DNA from: Bacillota bacterium
GTDB lineage: Bacteria; Bacillota; Clostridia; Lachnospirales; Lachnospiraceae
DNA length: 57,228 nucleotides
Reading direction: 5' to 3'
Assembly (NCBI GenBank): GCA_023443225.1
Contig: JAEZVF010000111.1
Coordinates: 1 to 57,228, forward strand
A program made the translations under genes and the position numbers. Of the stretch, positions 16,705-25,364 are shown in pieces. Every line of letters starts with the position of its first letter. The first letter of the stretch is position 1. The notes under the pieces are model-generated. The model was not told where the DNA came from. It did not search any database and was given only the letters and a program-made list of their open reading frames with translations.

Positions 16705-16758
16705 GTGAAACAAAGGCGTTTCGCTCCAGGATTTTTTAGGAGTGGAATGTCTTTTTTT
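16705..16758 (+). promoter_or_regulatory. ANTAR-type hairpin overlapping a terminator in the glnN leader
   Basis: The hairpin GTGAAAC/GTTTCGC (16705-16724) has the hexaloop AAAGGC, the same loop as on the gatC side, with A1 and G4. Its 3' arm overlaps the terminator TTCGCTCC/GGAGTGGAA (16720-16747), followed by TGTCTTTTTTT. Read-through would require the ANTAR-stabilised fold. It lies between aspS and glnN, so it also gates read-through from the gatCAB-aspS operon. Confidence 0.7.
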
Positions 16759-16869
16759 AATATTAACCACAACATTCTAAGTTAGAATAATTACAGTCAA
16801 AATACGGATAGATATTTTAATGCAGAATGTAAAACAATTTAATTTTATTTTTATTAAGGAGGGTTTAAC

Positions 16870-18963
16870 ATGGAAAATCGTGTAACTGAATTTTATGGAA
16901 GTAACGTGTTCAATGATGCAACAATGCGTGAACGTCTTCCAAAGGCAACTTACAAGTCGCTGAAAAAAACTATTGATGAGGGATTAGCACTTGATGTTTC
17001 TGTTGCAGAAGTTGTTGCTAGTGCAATGAAAGAATGGGCTATTGAAAAAGGAGCAACACACTTTACACATTGGTTTCAGCCAATGACTGGAATCACTGCT
17101 GAAAAGCATGACTCCTTCATTTCACCTACTGCTGATGGTAAGGTTGTTATGGAGTTTACTGGTAAAGACCTGATTAAGGGTGAACCAGATGCTTCCTCAT
17201 TCCCATCAGGAGGACTTAGAGCTACTTTCGAAGCAAGAGGTTATACTGCATGGGATTGTACTTCCCCAGCATTTGTTAAGAATAGTACCCTTTGCATTCC
17301 AACAGCTTTTTACTCGTACACTGGTGAGGTTCTCGATAAGAAAACTCCATTACTTATTTCGATGGAGGCTCTAAACAAACAAGCAATTAGAATTTTAAAA
17401 CTTTTTGGAAGTACTGCAACTAGAGTAACTACTACTGTTGGTCCTGAGCAGGAATACTTCTTGGTTGACAGAGATCTTTGGAGAAAACGTAAAGACTTAA
17501 TATTCACAGGAAGAACTCTATTTGGAACAAAACCTCCAAAAGGTCAGGAATTGGAAGACCACTATTTCGGAAACATAAAGGAAAGAGTATCCGAGTACAT
17601 GAAGGATCTTGACATTGAGCTCTGGAAGCTAGGTATTGCTGCAAAAACAGAACATAACGAAGTTGCCCCTGCTCAACATGAGCTTGCTCCTATATTTACT
17701 ACCTCAAACATTGCAACTGACCACAATCAGCTAACAATGGAAATAATGCAAAAGGTTGCTATAAGGCATAACCTTACTTGCTTATTACATGAAAAACCAT
17801 TTGATGGCGTTAACGGTTCAGGTAAACACAACAACTGGGCAATGTCTACAAATGAGGGGCAAAATCTGTTGGAACCAGGCTCAACTCCACATGAAAATAT
17901 ACAGTTCTTAGTTTTCCTATGCTCAGTAATCAAAGCTGTTGATGATTATCAGGATTTATTACGTTTGTCAGTAGCTTCAGCAGGAAATGACCACAGACTA
18001 GGTGCAAACGAAGCACCTCCAGCTATAGTTTCTATATTCCTTGGAGAACAGTTAACTGATATTCTTCTACAGTTGGAAAATGGTAAGGCTAAAGGCAAGA
18101 ACTACAATACTATTCTTGAGACTGGCGTTGCTTGCCTTCCAAATCTACCGAAGGATACAACAGATCGTAACAGAACATCACCATTTGCATTTACTGGTAA
18201 CAAATTTGAATTTAGAATGTTAGGTTCTTCTGCTTCAATTGCTGGTACTAACTTTGTATTAAATACAATAGTGGCTGAGGTTCTTCAGAAATTCGCTGAT
18301 AGACTAGAAGCTGCTAGTGATTTGACAAACGAAATCGGTGCATTAATTTCAGATACTGTTAGAGATCATAAGCGTATTATATTCAATGGAAACAATTACT
18401 CTGATGAGTGGGTTGTTGAGGCAGAAAGCAGAGGTCTGCTAAACCTTAAAACAACTGTTGAATGTATTCCTACATTTATCAAGGATAAGAATGTAGCAGT
18501 ATTTGTAAAACATGGTGTATTAGGCAAATCCGAAATTGAATCCAGATATGAAATACTCCTTGAAAATTATATTAAGACTATAAACATAGAAGCATTAACT
18601 ATGATTTCAATGGCTAAAACTGAGATTTTACCAGCTGCATTCAAATTCAGCAAGGAATTATCAGATACTATTAATTCAGTAAAAGCTACTGGAATGTCAG
18701 TTGAAGTATCTGCTCAATCTTCAGTACTTAAGGAGCTATCACCTATACTAAGTTCATTTGCTTCAAATATTAACTCCTTAAAGAAAGCTTTAGATAAAGC
18801 ATCTGCTGAAACTTCTAACTTACTAAAGCAAGCTGAAGCCTACTCCAAGATAGTTGTTCATGCTATGGAAGCTTTGAGAGCTGATGCGGATAGATTGGAA
18901 GTAATTATACCAAAGGAAATTTATCCATTCCCAACATACGCAGAGCTACTATTTAATATTTAA
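16870..18963 (+). CDS. glnN: Glutamine synthetase type III
   Basis: A 697-residue GSIII, the large hexameric-ring glutamine synthetase of Bacteroides, cyanobacteria and Clostridia. Visible landmarks are the N-terminal MRERLPKATYKSLKK, THFTHWFQPMTG with TAEKHDSF, FPSGGLRATFEARGYTAWD, VGPEQEYFLVD (metal-site glutamates), AAKTEHNEVAPAQHELAP and GVNGSGKHNNWAM. Length and order match the family. AAGGAGG is well placed. Its leader holds an ANTAR attenuator, and a strong terminator follows the stop. Two GS types in one island suggest different conditions of use, with GSI tied to the glutamate synthase operon and GSIII separately antiterminated. Confidence 0.96.
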   Translation: MENRVTEFYGSNVFNDATMRERLPKATYKSLKKTIDEGLALDVSVAEVVASAMKEWAIEKGATHFTHWFQPMTGITAEKHDSFISPTADGKVVMEFTGKDLIKGEPDASSFPSGGLRATFEARGYTAWDCTSPAFVKNSTLCIPTAFYSYTGEVLDKKTPLLISMEALNKQAIRILKLFGSTATRVTTTVGPEQEYFLVDRDLWRKRKDLIFTGRTLFGTKPPKGQELEDHYFGNIKERVSEYMKDLDIELWKLGIAAKTEHNEVAPAQHELAPIFTTSNIATDHNQLTMEIMQKVAIRHNLTCLLHEKPFDGVNGSGKHNNWAMSTNEGQNLLEPGSTPHENIQFLVFLCSVIKAVDDYQDLLRLSVASAGNDHRLGANEAPPAIVSIFLGEQLTDILLQLENGKAKGKNYNTILETGVACLPNLPKDTTDRNRTSPFAFTGNKFEFRMLGSSASIAGTNFVLNTIVAEVLQKFADRLEAASDLTNEIGALISDTVRDHKRIIFNGNNYSDEWVVEAESRGLLNLKTTVECIPTFIKDKNVAVFVKHGVLGKSEIESRYEILLENYIKTINIEALTMISMAKTEILPAAFKFSKELSDTINSVKATGMSVEVSAQSSVLKELSPILSSFASNINSLKKALDKASAETSNLLKQAEAYSKIVVHAMEALRADADRLEVIIPKEIYPFPTYAELLFNI

Positions 18964-18978
18964 TGATTTGCAATTAAA

Positions 18979-19019
18979 GGGACAATGGTTTTCATTTTGA
19001 GCACTATTGTCCCCTTTTT
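18979..19019 (+). terminator. Terminator after glnN
   Basis: GGGACAATgGT pairs with ACtATTGTCCC, directly followed by CTTTTTG. It is a strong rho-independent terminator 15 nt after the glnN stop. The following gene would need read-through or its own promoter. Confidence 0.85.
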
Positions 19020-19061
19020 GATTGCAGATCTCATTACCAAACCAGGAAATGAGGAATATTT

Positions 19062-20588
19062 ATGAAAAGCACTTCTTACATTATTGCCACCTGCCTGCTT
19101 CTTATTTCATCCACATTTTTTTCAATTTTAGAGTGGGATATCTATATAAAGATTGCACTAAATTTAATAGTATTTATTGGCTATTCTATTTATATTTTCT
19201 ATACATTTTCTAATATATGCAGCAAATATACATCCAAAATTAAAAAACTAAAAAGCGATTTAAAAAATTTCAACTTTGAAGTGCAGGTAACCTCAAGCCA
19301 GATTTCTTCTGTTTCTGAGAGTATAGCTATTACACTTGAAGATAATAATGATTTTGCAAAGCATGTTTACGCCGAAGTTAAAGAAATGTCAGCCAGTAAT
19401 GAAAAAGTTAACAGTAGTATTAATAATACTCTTTCAGAAGTAAGAAATATAATGGATCTTTTAAATACCGCTGAGAAAATAACTGTTGATATGATTAAAC
19501 AGAGTTCTATTTCTAAAGATACTGTAAAAATAAGTCTAAAAGAAATTTTGCAGATAGTTCAAACAATTGAAAGTATTCATGAGTCATCAAATATGACTTT
19601 AGCAAATATGGAGCAGCTTGCGAAAACTTCAAAAGAGATTGTACATATTCTAGAAACAGTAAGAAATGTTTCTAAGCAAACTAAACTTCTTGCGCTAAAT
19701 GCATCTATTGAATCAGCTCGAGCTGGTGAGAATGGCAAGGGTTTTGCTGTTGTAGCCTCTGAAATTCACAAGCTTGCTGATAGTACTGGAAATTCTGTTG
19801 AAGATATAAATTCATTAATAAATACTATACAAGCTGAAGTTGATAATGTTTATAGTGTTGTTTGTGAAAATGCTTCACGCGTTGATGAAGGAATATCTGC
19901 AACTAAAAATATTGAAACCAATCTTGAAAGGATTGATACATCATTTAATAATGTATTTAGCATGATGGATGAGATTAGCACCATTTCTAAGAAAGAGGTT
20001 CTTATCGCACAAAACGTAGGTAATCAGATAAAAGAAGTGGAAGATGTTGTATTAAAAACATCAAAATCTGTTGATGCTGTATACTCTTCGGTACACCAGC
20101 AAAAACATAATATGGAAGATATTGCAGCAATGGGTACTAAATTAAATGAAGCCTCCTCTATACTATCAGAGTTATTTTCAAGTGAGGCTGAAAGTATTGA
20201 AGCTTTAGGAAATGGTGCTCTATGTAAAGCTCAAGAAGCCCTTGCAATTATACAAAGAGAGCTTTGTTCAAGAAATGAAATTATTAATTCAAAAGAAAGT
20301 AACATACACGAAGCTATTCTAAGTGAGTTTATGAAAAAATATAGTTTTGTTGAAGCAGCTTGGACCAATGACAGAAAAGGACGATTTATCTGTTCTATCC
20401 CTGCAGCGGGTATTGCGAATGCAAATATCCGTGAATGGTTTAAGCAAAGCATCAAGGGTGAAGATTTTATTTCATCGATATATATATCAGCTATTACAAG
20501 AAATCCATGTATGACAGTATCATCTCCAATTAAGAATTCAAATGGCGATATAGTTGGTGTCGTTGGAATTGATATAATAATTAAATAA
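19062..20588 (+). CDS. Methyl-accepting chemotaxis-type protein with C-terminal sensor domain
   Basis: 508 residues. Two closely spaced membrane segments (about 4-22 and 29-50) leave no real extracellular domain. A long coiled-coil signalling region follows, with the conserved hairpin tip near residues 198-240 (KQTKLLALNASIESARAGENG, then GFAVVASEIHKLAD). After it, residues about 430-508 form a small Cache/PDC-like module (FVEAAWTNDRKGRFICSIP, then DIVGVVGIDI). A sensor module after the signalling tip, inside the cell, is unusual. GAGGAAT precedes the ATG. It lies 98 nt after glnN, so nitrogen status is a plausible stimulus, but that is inference from position only. Confidence 0.83.
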   Translation: MKSTSYIIATCLLLISSTFFSILEWDIYIKIALNLIVFIGYSIYIFYTFSNICSKYTSKIKKLKSDLKNFNFEVQVTSSQISSVSESIAITLEDNNDFAKHVYAEVKEMSASNEKVNSSINNTLSEVRNIMDLLNTAEKITVDMIKQSSISKDTVKISLKEILQIVQTIESIHESSNMTLANMEQLAKTSKEIVHILETVRNVSKQTKLLALNASIESARAGENGKGFAVVASEIHKLADSTGNSVEDINSLINTIQAEVDNVYSVVCENASRVDEGISATKNIETNLERIDTSFNNVFSMMDEISTISKKEVLIAQNVGNQIKEVEDVVLKTSKSVDAVYSSVHQQKHNMEDIAAMGTKLNEASSILSELFSSEAESIEALGNGALCKAQEALAIIQRELCSRNEIINSKESNIHEAILSEFMKKYSFVEAAWTNDRKGRFICSIPAAGIANANIREWFKQSIKGEDFISSIYISAITRNPCMTVSSPIKNSNGDIVGVVGIDIIIK

Positions 20589-20906
20589 ATAACATACACT
20601 AATTTTTCCTTTCATATACTAATTTGGTAATCAAAGCTATCTAATACTAGTCGAAAATATGGTAGGTGTACCTCGTACAATACCTAGTCGATACATCTAC
20701 CATAAATAGTATTTATATGGCATGGTCTCCTTTGCCAACTGTTGTTTTCAATATCGCCACTAAACGATTATATATATCTGCTCAAGAGATATCTTTATTA
20801 AAAGCGGCTTTAGAATTATATTTAAACAATTAACTCCTTCTATATTTAAAAATAGCTACACTAAATTCCCTAGTGATAAACATTATCACGCTTTCTCGCT
20901 TTTAGA
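20589..20906. other. Gene-free gap with one strong hairpin
   Basis: No gene is recognisable. The one notable structure is an inverted repeat, TATGGTAG (20658-20665) with CTACCATA (20697-20704), extended by TGTA/TACA. It sits between convergent genes but has no T-run, so it is not a classical terminator. Confidence 0.4.
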
Positions 20907-21885
20907 CTAAATATCTCTATACTGTTTCGGAGTAAGTCCGGTATTTTTCTTAAAAACTCTACAAAAATAATTTGCTTCTAAATACCCCAATTTTGAGGCA
21001 ATTTCCCTTATGCTAAGTTCTTCATCTTTAAGCATCTTCTTTGATATATTTATCTTTTTTTCAGTTATAAAATCAATAAAATTTTGCCCCATTTCTTCTT
21101 TAAAATATCTGCTTAAATATTGAGGACTAACGCCTATTGCATTAGCTACTATTTCAAGATTTATATCAGAAAAAATATGGTTTTCTATATACTCAACTGC
21201 TTTTTTTACCAAAGAATTATCTTTTGCTCTTCTTGCTTGTGCTGATATATTAATTAATTCATTAATATTTATTCTGCACCACATTTTCATTTGTTCAGTA
21301 TCCTCTATAGCATTTAACTCATCAATAACTCCTACTGATGATAGTTCATTAATTCCACAACCTAATTGAAAGATAATTCTCTTAATTATAGAAATTAGTT
21401 GAGTAAAATACTCTTTAATTTGATTATTATTATGAAAATCTCTGAACATAATCGAAATAATCTCAGACGATGTTTTAATTGAATCATTTTCACTACCTAA
21501 ACGTATTAGTTCAAACAGTTGATTTTCTAATTCAATTGGAAATAATAATTCATTTTCGTTCTTATCAAAAATAATACTATCTGAATATACTATTATTTTT
21601 TTCTTTATTGCATACTTAAAAGCTAAATTTGCCTCATGAAAAGATTTGTTTAAATTTGCAGAATGTTCAAAAGTTTTTCCAATTCCTACTCCAATATCAA
21701 TTCCTACGATAGTCTTTATCTTCTTTTTAATTTCAGAAGCAATTACTTTAGATTCTGTCTTTAGCATTTCAGTATTTATAGCATCTAAAGAAATTGGAAA
21801 TAAAACTGCTACATTATTGCCTATCCAATTTCCAATAATGCATTTTTTAAGCAATCCAAGATGATTATATAATACCTCATTTAGG
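20907..21885 (-). pseudogene. AraC-type (YesN-like) regulator, 5'-truncated
   Basis: The C-terminal 100 residues are a good AraC double helix-turn-helix (ENHIFSDINLEIVANAIG, VSPQYLSRYFKEEMGQNF, IREIASKLGYLEANYFCRVF). Before it lies the middle region typical of YesN-type response regulators (GVGIGKTFEHSANLNKSFHE). The receiver domain that should precede this is missing. The open frame continues to 22052, but its first 55-60 codons lie antisense to a recognisable peptidase remnant on the plus strand and have no ribosome site, so that N-terminus looks accidental. I read it as a gene cut at about 21885. A functional truncated DNA-binding protein cannot be excluded. Confidence 0.65.
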
Positions 21886-21897
21886 GGAGGTGTTGGT

Positions 21898-22329
21898 TTG
21901 ATTAACTCTTTTAAAATATATAGAAAAGCTACGAAGCTTGTACAAAAATTTGGTACAAATGATGCTCTTGATATAGCAGATGAGCTTGGAATCAAGTTTA
22001 TTATGAAAACCATGAAAACCTGCTCGTCATGTATACTTGCAGGTGGAAGCACCGCTTCATAATTCTGAATAATAGCTTGGATGATTGTATGCTACAAATG
22101 GTTCTTGCACATTAAATTGGTCACGATATTTTCACCGTGATTTGGCAAGCAATGGCTTAAAAGAATTTGCCCTATTTGACATCAAGAGTATCACTGAGTA
22201 TTAAGCTAACACCTTTGCTGCGCATGTCCTACTAAAAAACAAGAATGTACTTTCGTTGGCAAGAGCTGGCTGTGACGTTGCCCAAATTGCAAGCAAGTTT
22301 AACTTTCACATTAATCTTCAATTAAATTA
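21898..22329 (+). pseudogene. ImmA/IrrE-family metallopeptidase remnant
   Basis: GGGGAGGTG precedes a TTG at 21898. The first frame reads FKIYRKATKLVQKFGTNDAL and IADELGIKF, the N-terminus of an ImmA/IrrE-type peptidase. The middle is deleted. At about 22075 the catalytic segment resumes as NNSLDDCMLQMVLAH, stop, IGHD: the Glu of the HExxH zinc motif has become TAA. A frameshift follows (FHRDLASNGLKEFALFDIKS), then ITEY, another stop and ANTFAAHVLL through INLQLN. At least two in-frame stops, one frameshift and one deletion make it inactive. Such proteins usually pair with phage-type repressors, so it is probably a relic of a mobile element. Confidence 0.75.
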
Positions 22330-22920
22330 AAATGCAGGAGATGAATATAATGGAGTTTGATTTTATTGTGCCGTATAGGCCTCGAAGTAATTTTTTCAAA
22401 TATGTGCCAGTAGAATGAGCTCGCCTCAAGTTCTGTACTATCTGGTATTTTTCTGAGTTCAAATGCTAAAGATCCTTATTCACATTGCTGTTAATTATAA
22501 ATGCCTAATCCTATGAGGAGTACTATTTCCTCCGATAGTTGACATCTGGTCTTACCTCGAAAAATAACACTATTATCTTTCGGAAATCTTCATGAGCACT
22601 TCTGTATTGGAAAATATATAATCAGCCCTTTATTATTCAGGCACCTATAATTTTTAACTATACAATGCATCCGCTGCGCAAAAGCTTACCCTCAACATAA
22701 ATGGCCCATTTAACCTTCAATAAGCCTATACTTAATTTTATCTGGTCCAGTTTTTCAATCATAGGCTGAGAAATAATGTACAGGAAAGAAAACGTATCAA
22801 TGGAATGCACAATGTCAAACCAAAATTCGTACTTTAGACAATCAGTTTTTATACTACAAAAGATAATTTAGAGCAAATGGCATATGACTTTTAAAAGTAT
22901 TAATTAACTACATTTTTTAA
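22330..22920. other. Degenerate stretch without recognisable gene
   Basis: A short frame starting MEFDFIVPYRPRSNFFKYV with a ribosome-site-like AGGAG follows the peptidase remnant but stops after about 22 codons. It may be the start of the next decayed gene of the same lost element. Nothing else here is recognisable on either strand. Confidence 0.4.
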
Positions 22921-23982
22921 TTAATGAACATGTCTATGATGAAGATCTGGTGTATGTGAATGTTTATGCTCTTGTTCGGTATGTACATGCTGGTGACTAT
23001 GCTCCCCAACAAATTCCGGTGAATGTATATGGCCATGATGCCCATCATTATGGATGTGTCTATGGTCATGATTCATTTCTTCATGGATATGCATATGCGT
23101 ATGCTTTTCAAAAACTGCAAAATATGCCCCCAAGAGCATAATTGCTAATGCTATCAAGAAAGAAAATGTTATTGCCTCGTGTAAAATTATCCATGATATT
23201 AATACTCCGATAAAAGGAGCCGTAGCATAGAAAGAACTGGTTCTGGCAGCTCCCAGCTCTCTTTGCGCTAAAATGTAAAAGAAAATGCTAAGTCCATATG
23301 CTACAAAACCAAGTATCAACGTAACCATTATATAGCGAAAATCAGCAGAGTATTCCCTGAGTAAAAATGAAATCATTAATGATCCCAATCCAGAGCCAAA
23401 CCCTTTAATTACTACAATTTGAAGCGGATCTTTCAATGACAACATCCTTGTGCAGTTATTTTCAACCCCCCAGCAAAGGCATGCGCCAATAATAAAAATT
23501 GAGCCCATTGAAAAATTAAAACTGCTCAAATCTTCTACTGAAAGGATAATACTAGCAGTAGTGATAAGTGTAATTGCAACCCACATACGCCTTCCGATTG
23601 CTTCATTAAATACAAATAAGGCAATTACCGCAGTTGCTACAATTTCAAAATTATTCAATAGTGACGCATTTGAAGATGTGGTTTTTGCAAGTCCTATCAT
23701 CAGGAATATAGGGGCCAGAATGTCAAGTATAACCATACCTATTACAAAAGAACAATCTTTTTTTGTAATTCTGGCCTCTACTTGGCTTCTCTTCCCCATT
23801 TTTCTTAGAATGTTAATAATAAACATTCCTGTACCAGCTCCCACATATAGGAGCCCCGCCATTAGTGTTGGTGGTATTTTTGTAAGAAGAACCTTTGATA
23901 TTGGAGAACTAATTCCGTACAGAACCGCAGCCAAAACAGCCATTAAAATGGCTATCGTTCTTATACTCATATTAAGTTTCAT
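22921..23982 (-). CDS. EamA/DMT-family transporter with histidine-rich C-terminal tail
   Basis: 353 residues. About ten hydrophobic segments form two EamA repeats of the drug/metabolite transporter superfamily (residues about 8-145 and 160-290). The last 62 residues, after the final membrane span, are soluble and contain 23 histidines, mostly as alternating H-x-H. Such tails bind transition metals. Its position after cbiK and close behind cbiMNQO suggests a role with cobalt or nickel, perhaps efflux, sensing or storage; this is inference. AGGTGGATT directly precedes the ATG. There are about 140 nt between cbiK and this gene without an obvious terminator, so it may be the last gene of the riboswitch-controlled cobalt unit. 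Confidence 0.8.
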   Translation of the reverse strand: MKLNMSIRTIAILMAVLAAVLYGISSPISKVLLTKIPPTLMAGLLYVGAGTGMFIINILRKMGKRSQVEARITKKDCSFVIGMVILDILAPIFLMIGLAKTTSSNASLLNNFEIVATAVIALFVFNEAIGRRMWVAITLITTASIILSVEDLSSFNFSMGSIFIIGACLCWGVENNCTRMLSLKDPLQIVVIKGFGSGLGSLMISFLLREYSADFRYIMVTLILGFVAYGLSIFFYILAQRELGAARTSSFYATAPFIGVLISWIILHEAITFSFLIALAIMLLGAYFAVFEKHTHMHIHEEMNHDHRHIHNDGHHGHIHSPEFVGEHSHQHVHTEQEHKHSHTPDLHHRHVH

Positions 23983-24122
23983 AATCCACCTGCTTTTATA
24001 AAATGATTAATGACATACATCTAAATTAATAGATTAAAGAAGAAAAGTGTCTCGAAAACATATAGATTCGTCAGTGCTCTCACAACTCTTCTAATTCAAG
24101 CATACACATAAATAACTGCTCA

Positions 24123-24911
24123 TCACCGCTCCATTTCAAATGCATTATCAACATGATCCAGTAATATTTTTCTTATTTCCGGGTTCTCTCCAAGACCTTC
24201 AAGCATATACGATACCTTAAATCCTTCTCTTTCCAGAATAACTTTCCAGGAGTCTTCTTCATCTCCAGCCATATCATTTTTAGCATGATCACCTGACACT
24301 ATCATAAACGGTACCAACATAATTTTAACATAATTTTTTTCTTTTAACTTTTTTATAATATTATTGAGGGAAGGATATGCCTCAACTGTAGCAATATAAA
24401 TGTTTTCATATCCTTGATCTTTAAACATATAATCAAGAGCGGCATAGGATGCATTCACATAATGTTCTGTTCCGTGACCCATACAGACCACAGCCTCATT
24501 TCCTGATAGTTCCGGTAGTCTTTTTGCAAACGCATTTATTACTTTCCAATAATCATCTGTATTATGAAGTAAAGGTGCTCCAAATACAATTGAATTAAAT
24601 TCTTTTCTATATAAATTAGCATCCTGTATCATTAAGTCATTTTCAATACCATTTAATATGTGGGTAGGCTGAATGATAACATCACAAATACCATCCCTTT
24701 TCATCTGTTCCATTGCTTCTGATACTGTCAAAATTTTAATTCCGTCTCTTTTTTGCAAAATATTAATAATCATTTTACTTGTAAAAGCACGATATATTAA
24801 ATATTCTGGATAATTACTTCTTATGTCTTCCTCAATCTGCTCTATCGTCTTTAGACGAGTATCAGCATGACTCGTTCCAAAACTTACAACAAGAATTGCT
24901 TTTTTAATCAT
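24123..24911 (-). CDS. cbiK: Anaerobic sirohydrochlorin cobaltochelatase
   Basis: 262 residues of the class II chelatase family. CbiK inserts Co2+ into sirohydrochlorin, the committing step of the oxygen-independent cobalamin pathway. The N-terminal KKAILVVSFGTSHADTR and the two metal/catalytic histidine segments, VCMGHGTEHYVNAS and MIVSGDHAKNDMAG, are as expected, and length matches cytosolic CbiK. A GAGGTGAAG ribosome site precedes the ATG. It lies about 120 nt after cbiN, beyond a terminator-like hairpin, so expression may be lower than that of the transporter genes. Confidence 0.93.
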   Translation of the reverse strand: MIKKAILVVSFGTSHADTRLKTIEQIEEDIRSNYPEYLIYRAFTSKMIINILQKRDGIKILTVSEAMEQMKRDGICDVIIQPTHILNGIENDLMIQDANLYRKEFNSIVFGAPLLHNTDDYWKVINAFAKRLPELSGNEAVVCMGHGTEHYVNASYAALDYMFKDQGYENIYIATVEAYPSLNNIIKKLKEKNYVKIMLVPFMIVSGDHAKNDMAGDEEDSWKVILEREGFKVSYMLEGLGENPEIRKILLDHVDNAFEMER

Positions 24912-24982
24912 TAGATCTTCACCTCATACCATTTTCTGAGTATTTTCATTTCATTACTTGTTAAATTACATCAATAGAACTC

Positions 24983-25014
24983 AAAACCCCATCCATTATT
25001 AATACTAGATGAGG
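24983..25014 (-). terminator. Terminator-like hairpin after cbiN
   Basis: On the minus strand CCTCATC (25014-25008) pairs with GATGGGG (24993-24987), then TTTTGAG. The position between cbiN and cbiK suggests partial termination within the cobalt unit. Confidence 0.6.
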
Positions 25015-25031
25015 CTTGAATCATCAATTGT

Positions 25032-25364
25032 TTATGCACTTTCATTCTCTTTAATTTGCTTTTTTTCTTTTTTTGTTCTCTCTACAAATCTGCCCATAAA
25101 AAAGCATAAAATTCCTACCCCTATACCTGTCTGTACACAGAAAAGCAAACTTTCAATTTCCCCTGGTAATTCTCCCCCAATCCATGTTTCCATGACAGGT
25201 GTAAACCATGGTTGATAATCCTCACCTGTTATCTCAGAAACCACTTGGCTTCCTGCATCATCTGAACCCCCAAAGTCTGCACCTTTTAATGCAAATAATG
25301 GAATAATAGCAATTAATACCGCAATCACTAATAATACTATCACTGTTCTTTTTGTCTTAGTCAT
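25032..25364 (-). CDS. cbiN: Cobalt ECF transporter accessory protein CbiN
   Basis: 110 residues with two membrane spans (about 7-27 and 75-95) around a short external loop, the CbiN layout. CbiN works with CbiM to load Co2+ into the energy-coupling-factor transporter. The start overlaps the cbiM stop (TAATG), so they are translationally coupled. The C-terminal tail is charged. Confidence 0.9.
   Translation of the reverse strand: MTKTKRTVIVLLVIAVLIAIIPLFALKGADFGGSDDAGSQVVSEITGEDYQPWFTPVMETWIGGELPGEIESLLFCVQTGIGVGILCFFMGRFVERTKKEKKQIKENESA

Noticed and set aside
21890..22052. N-terminal 55-60 codons of the AraC-type frame as a real protein part
   Set aside because: They are antisense to a recognisable peptidase start with a good ribosome site, lack their own site and have no similarity to the receiver domain expected there.
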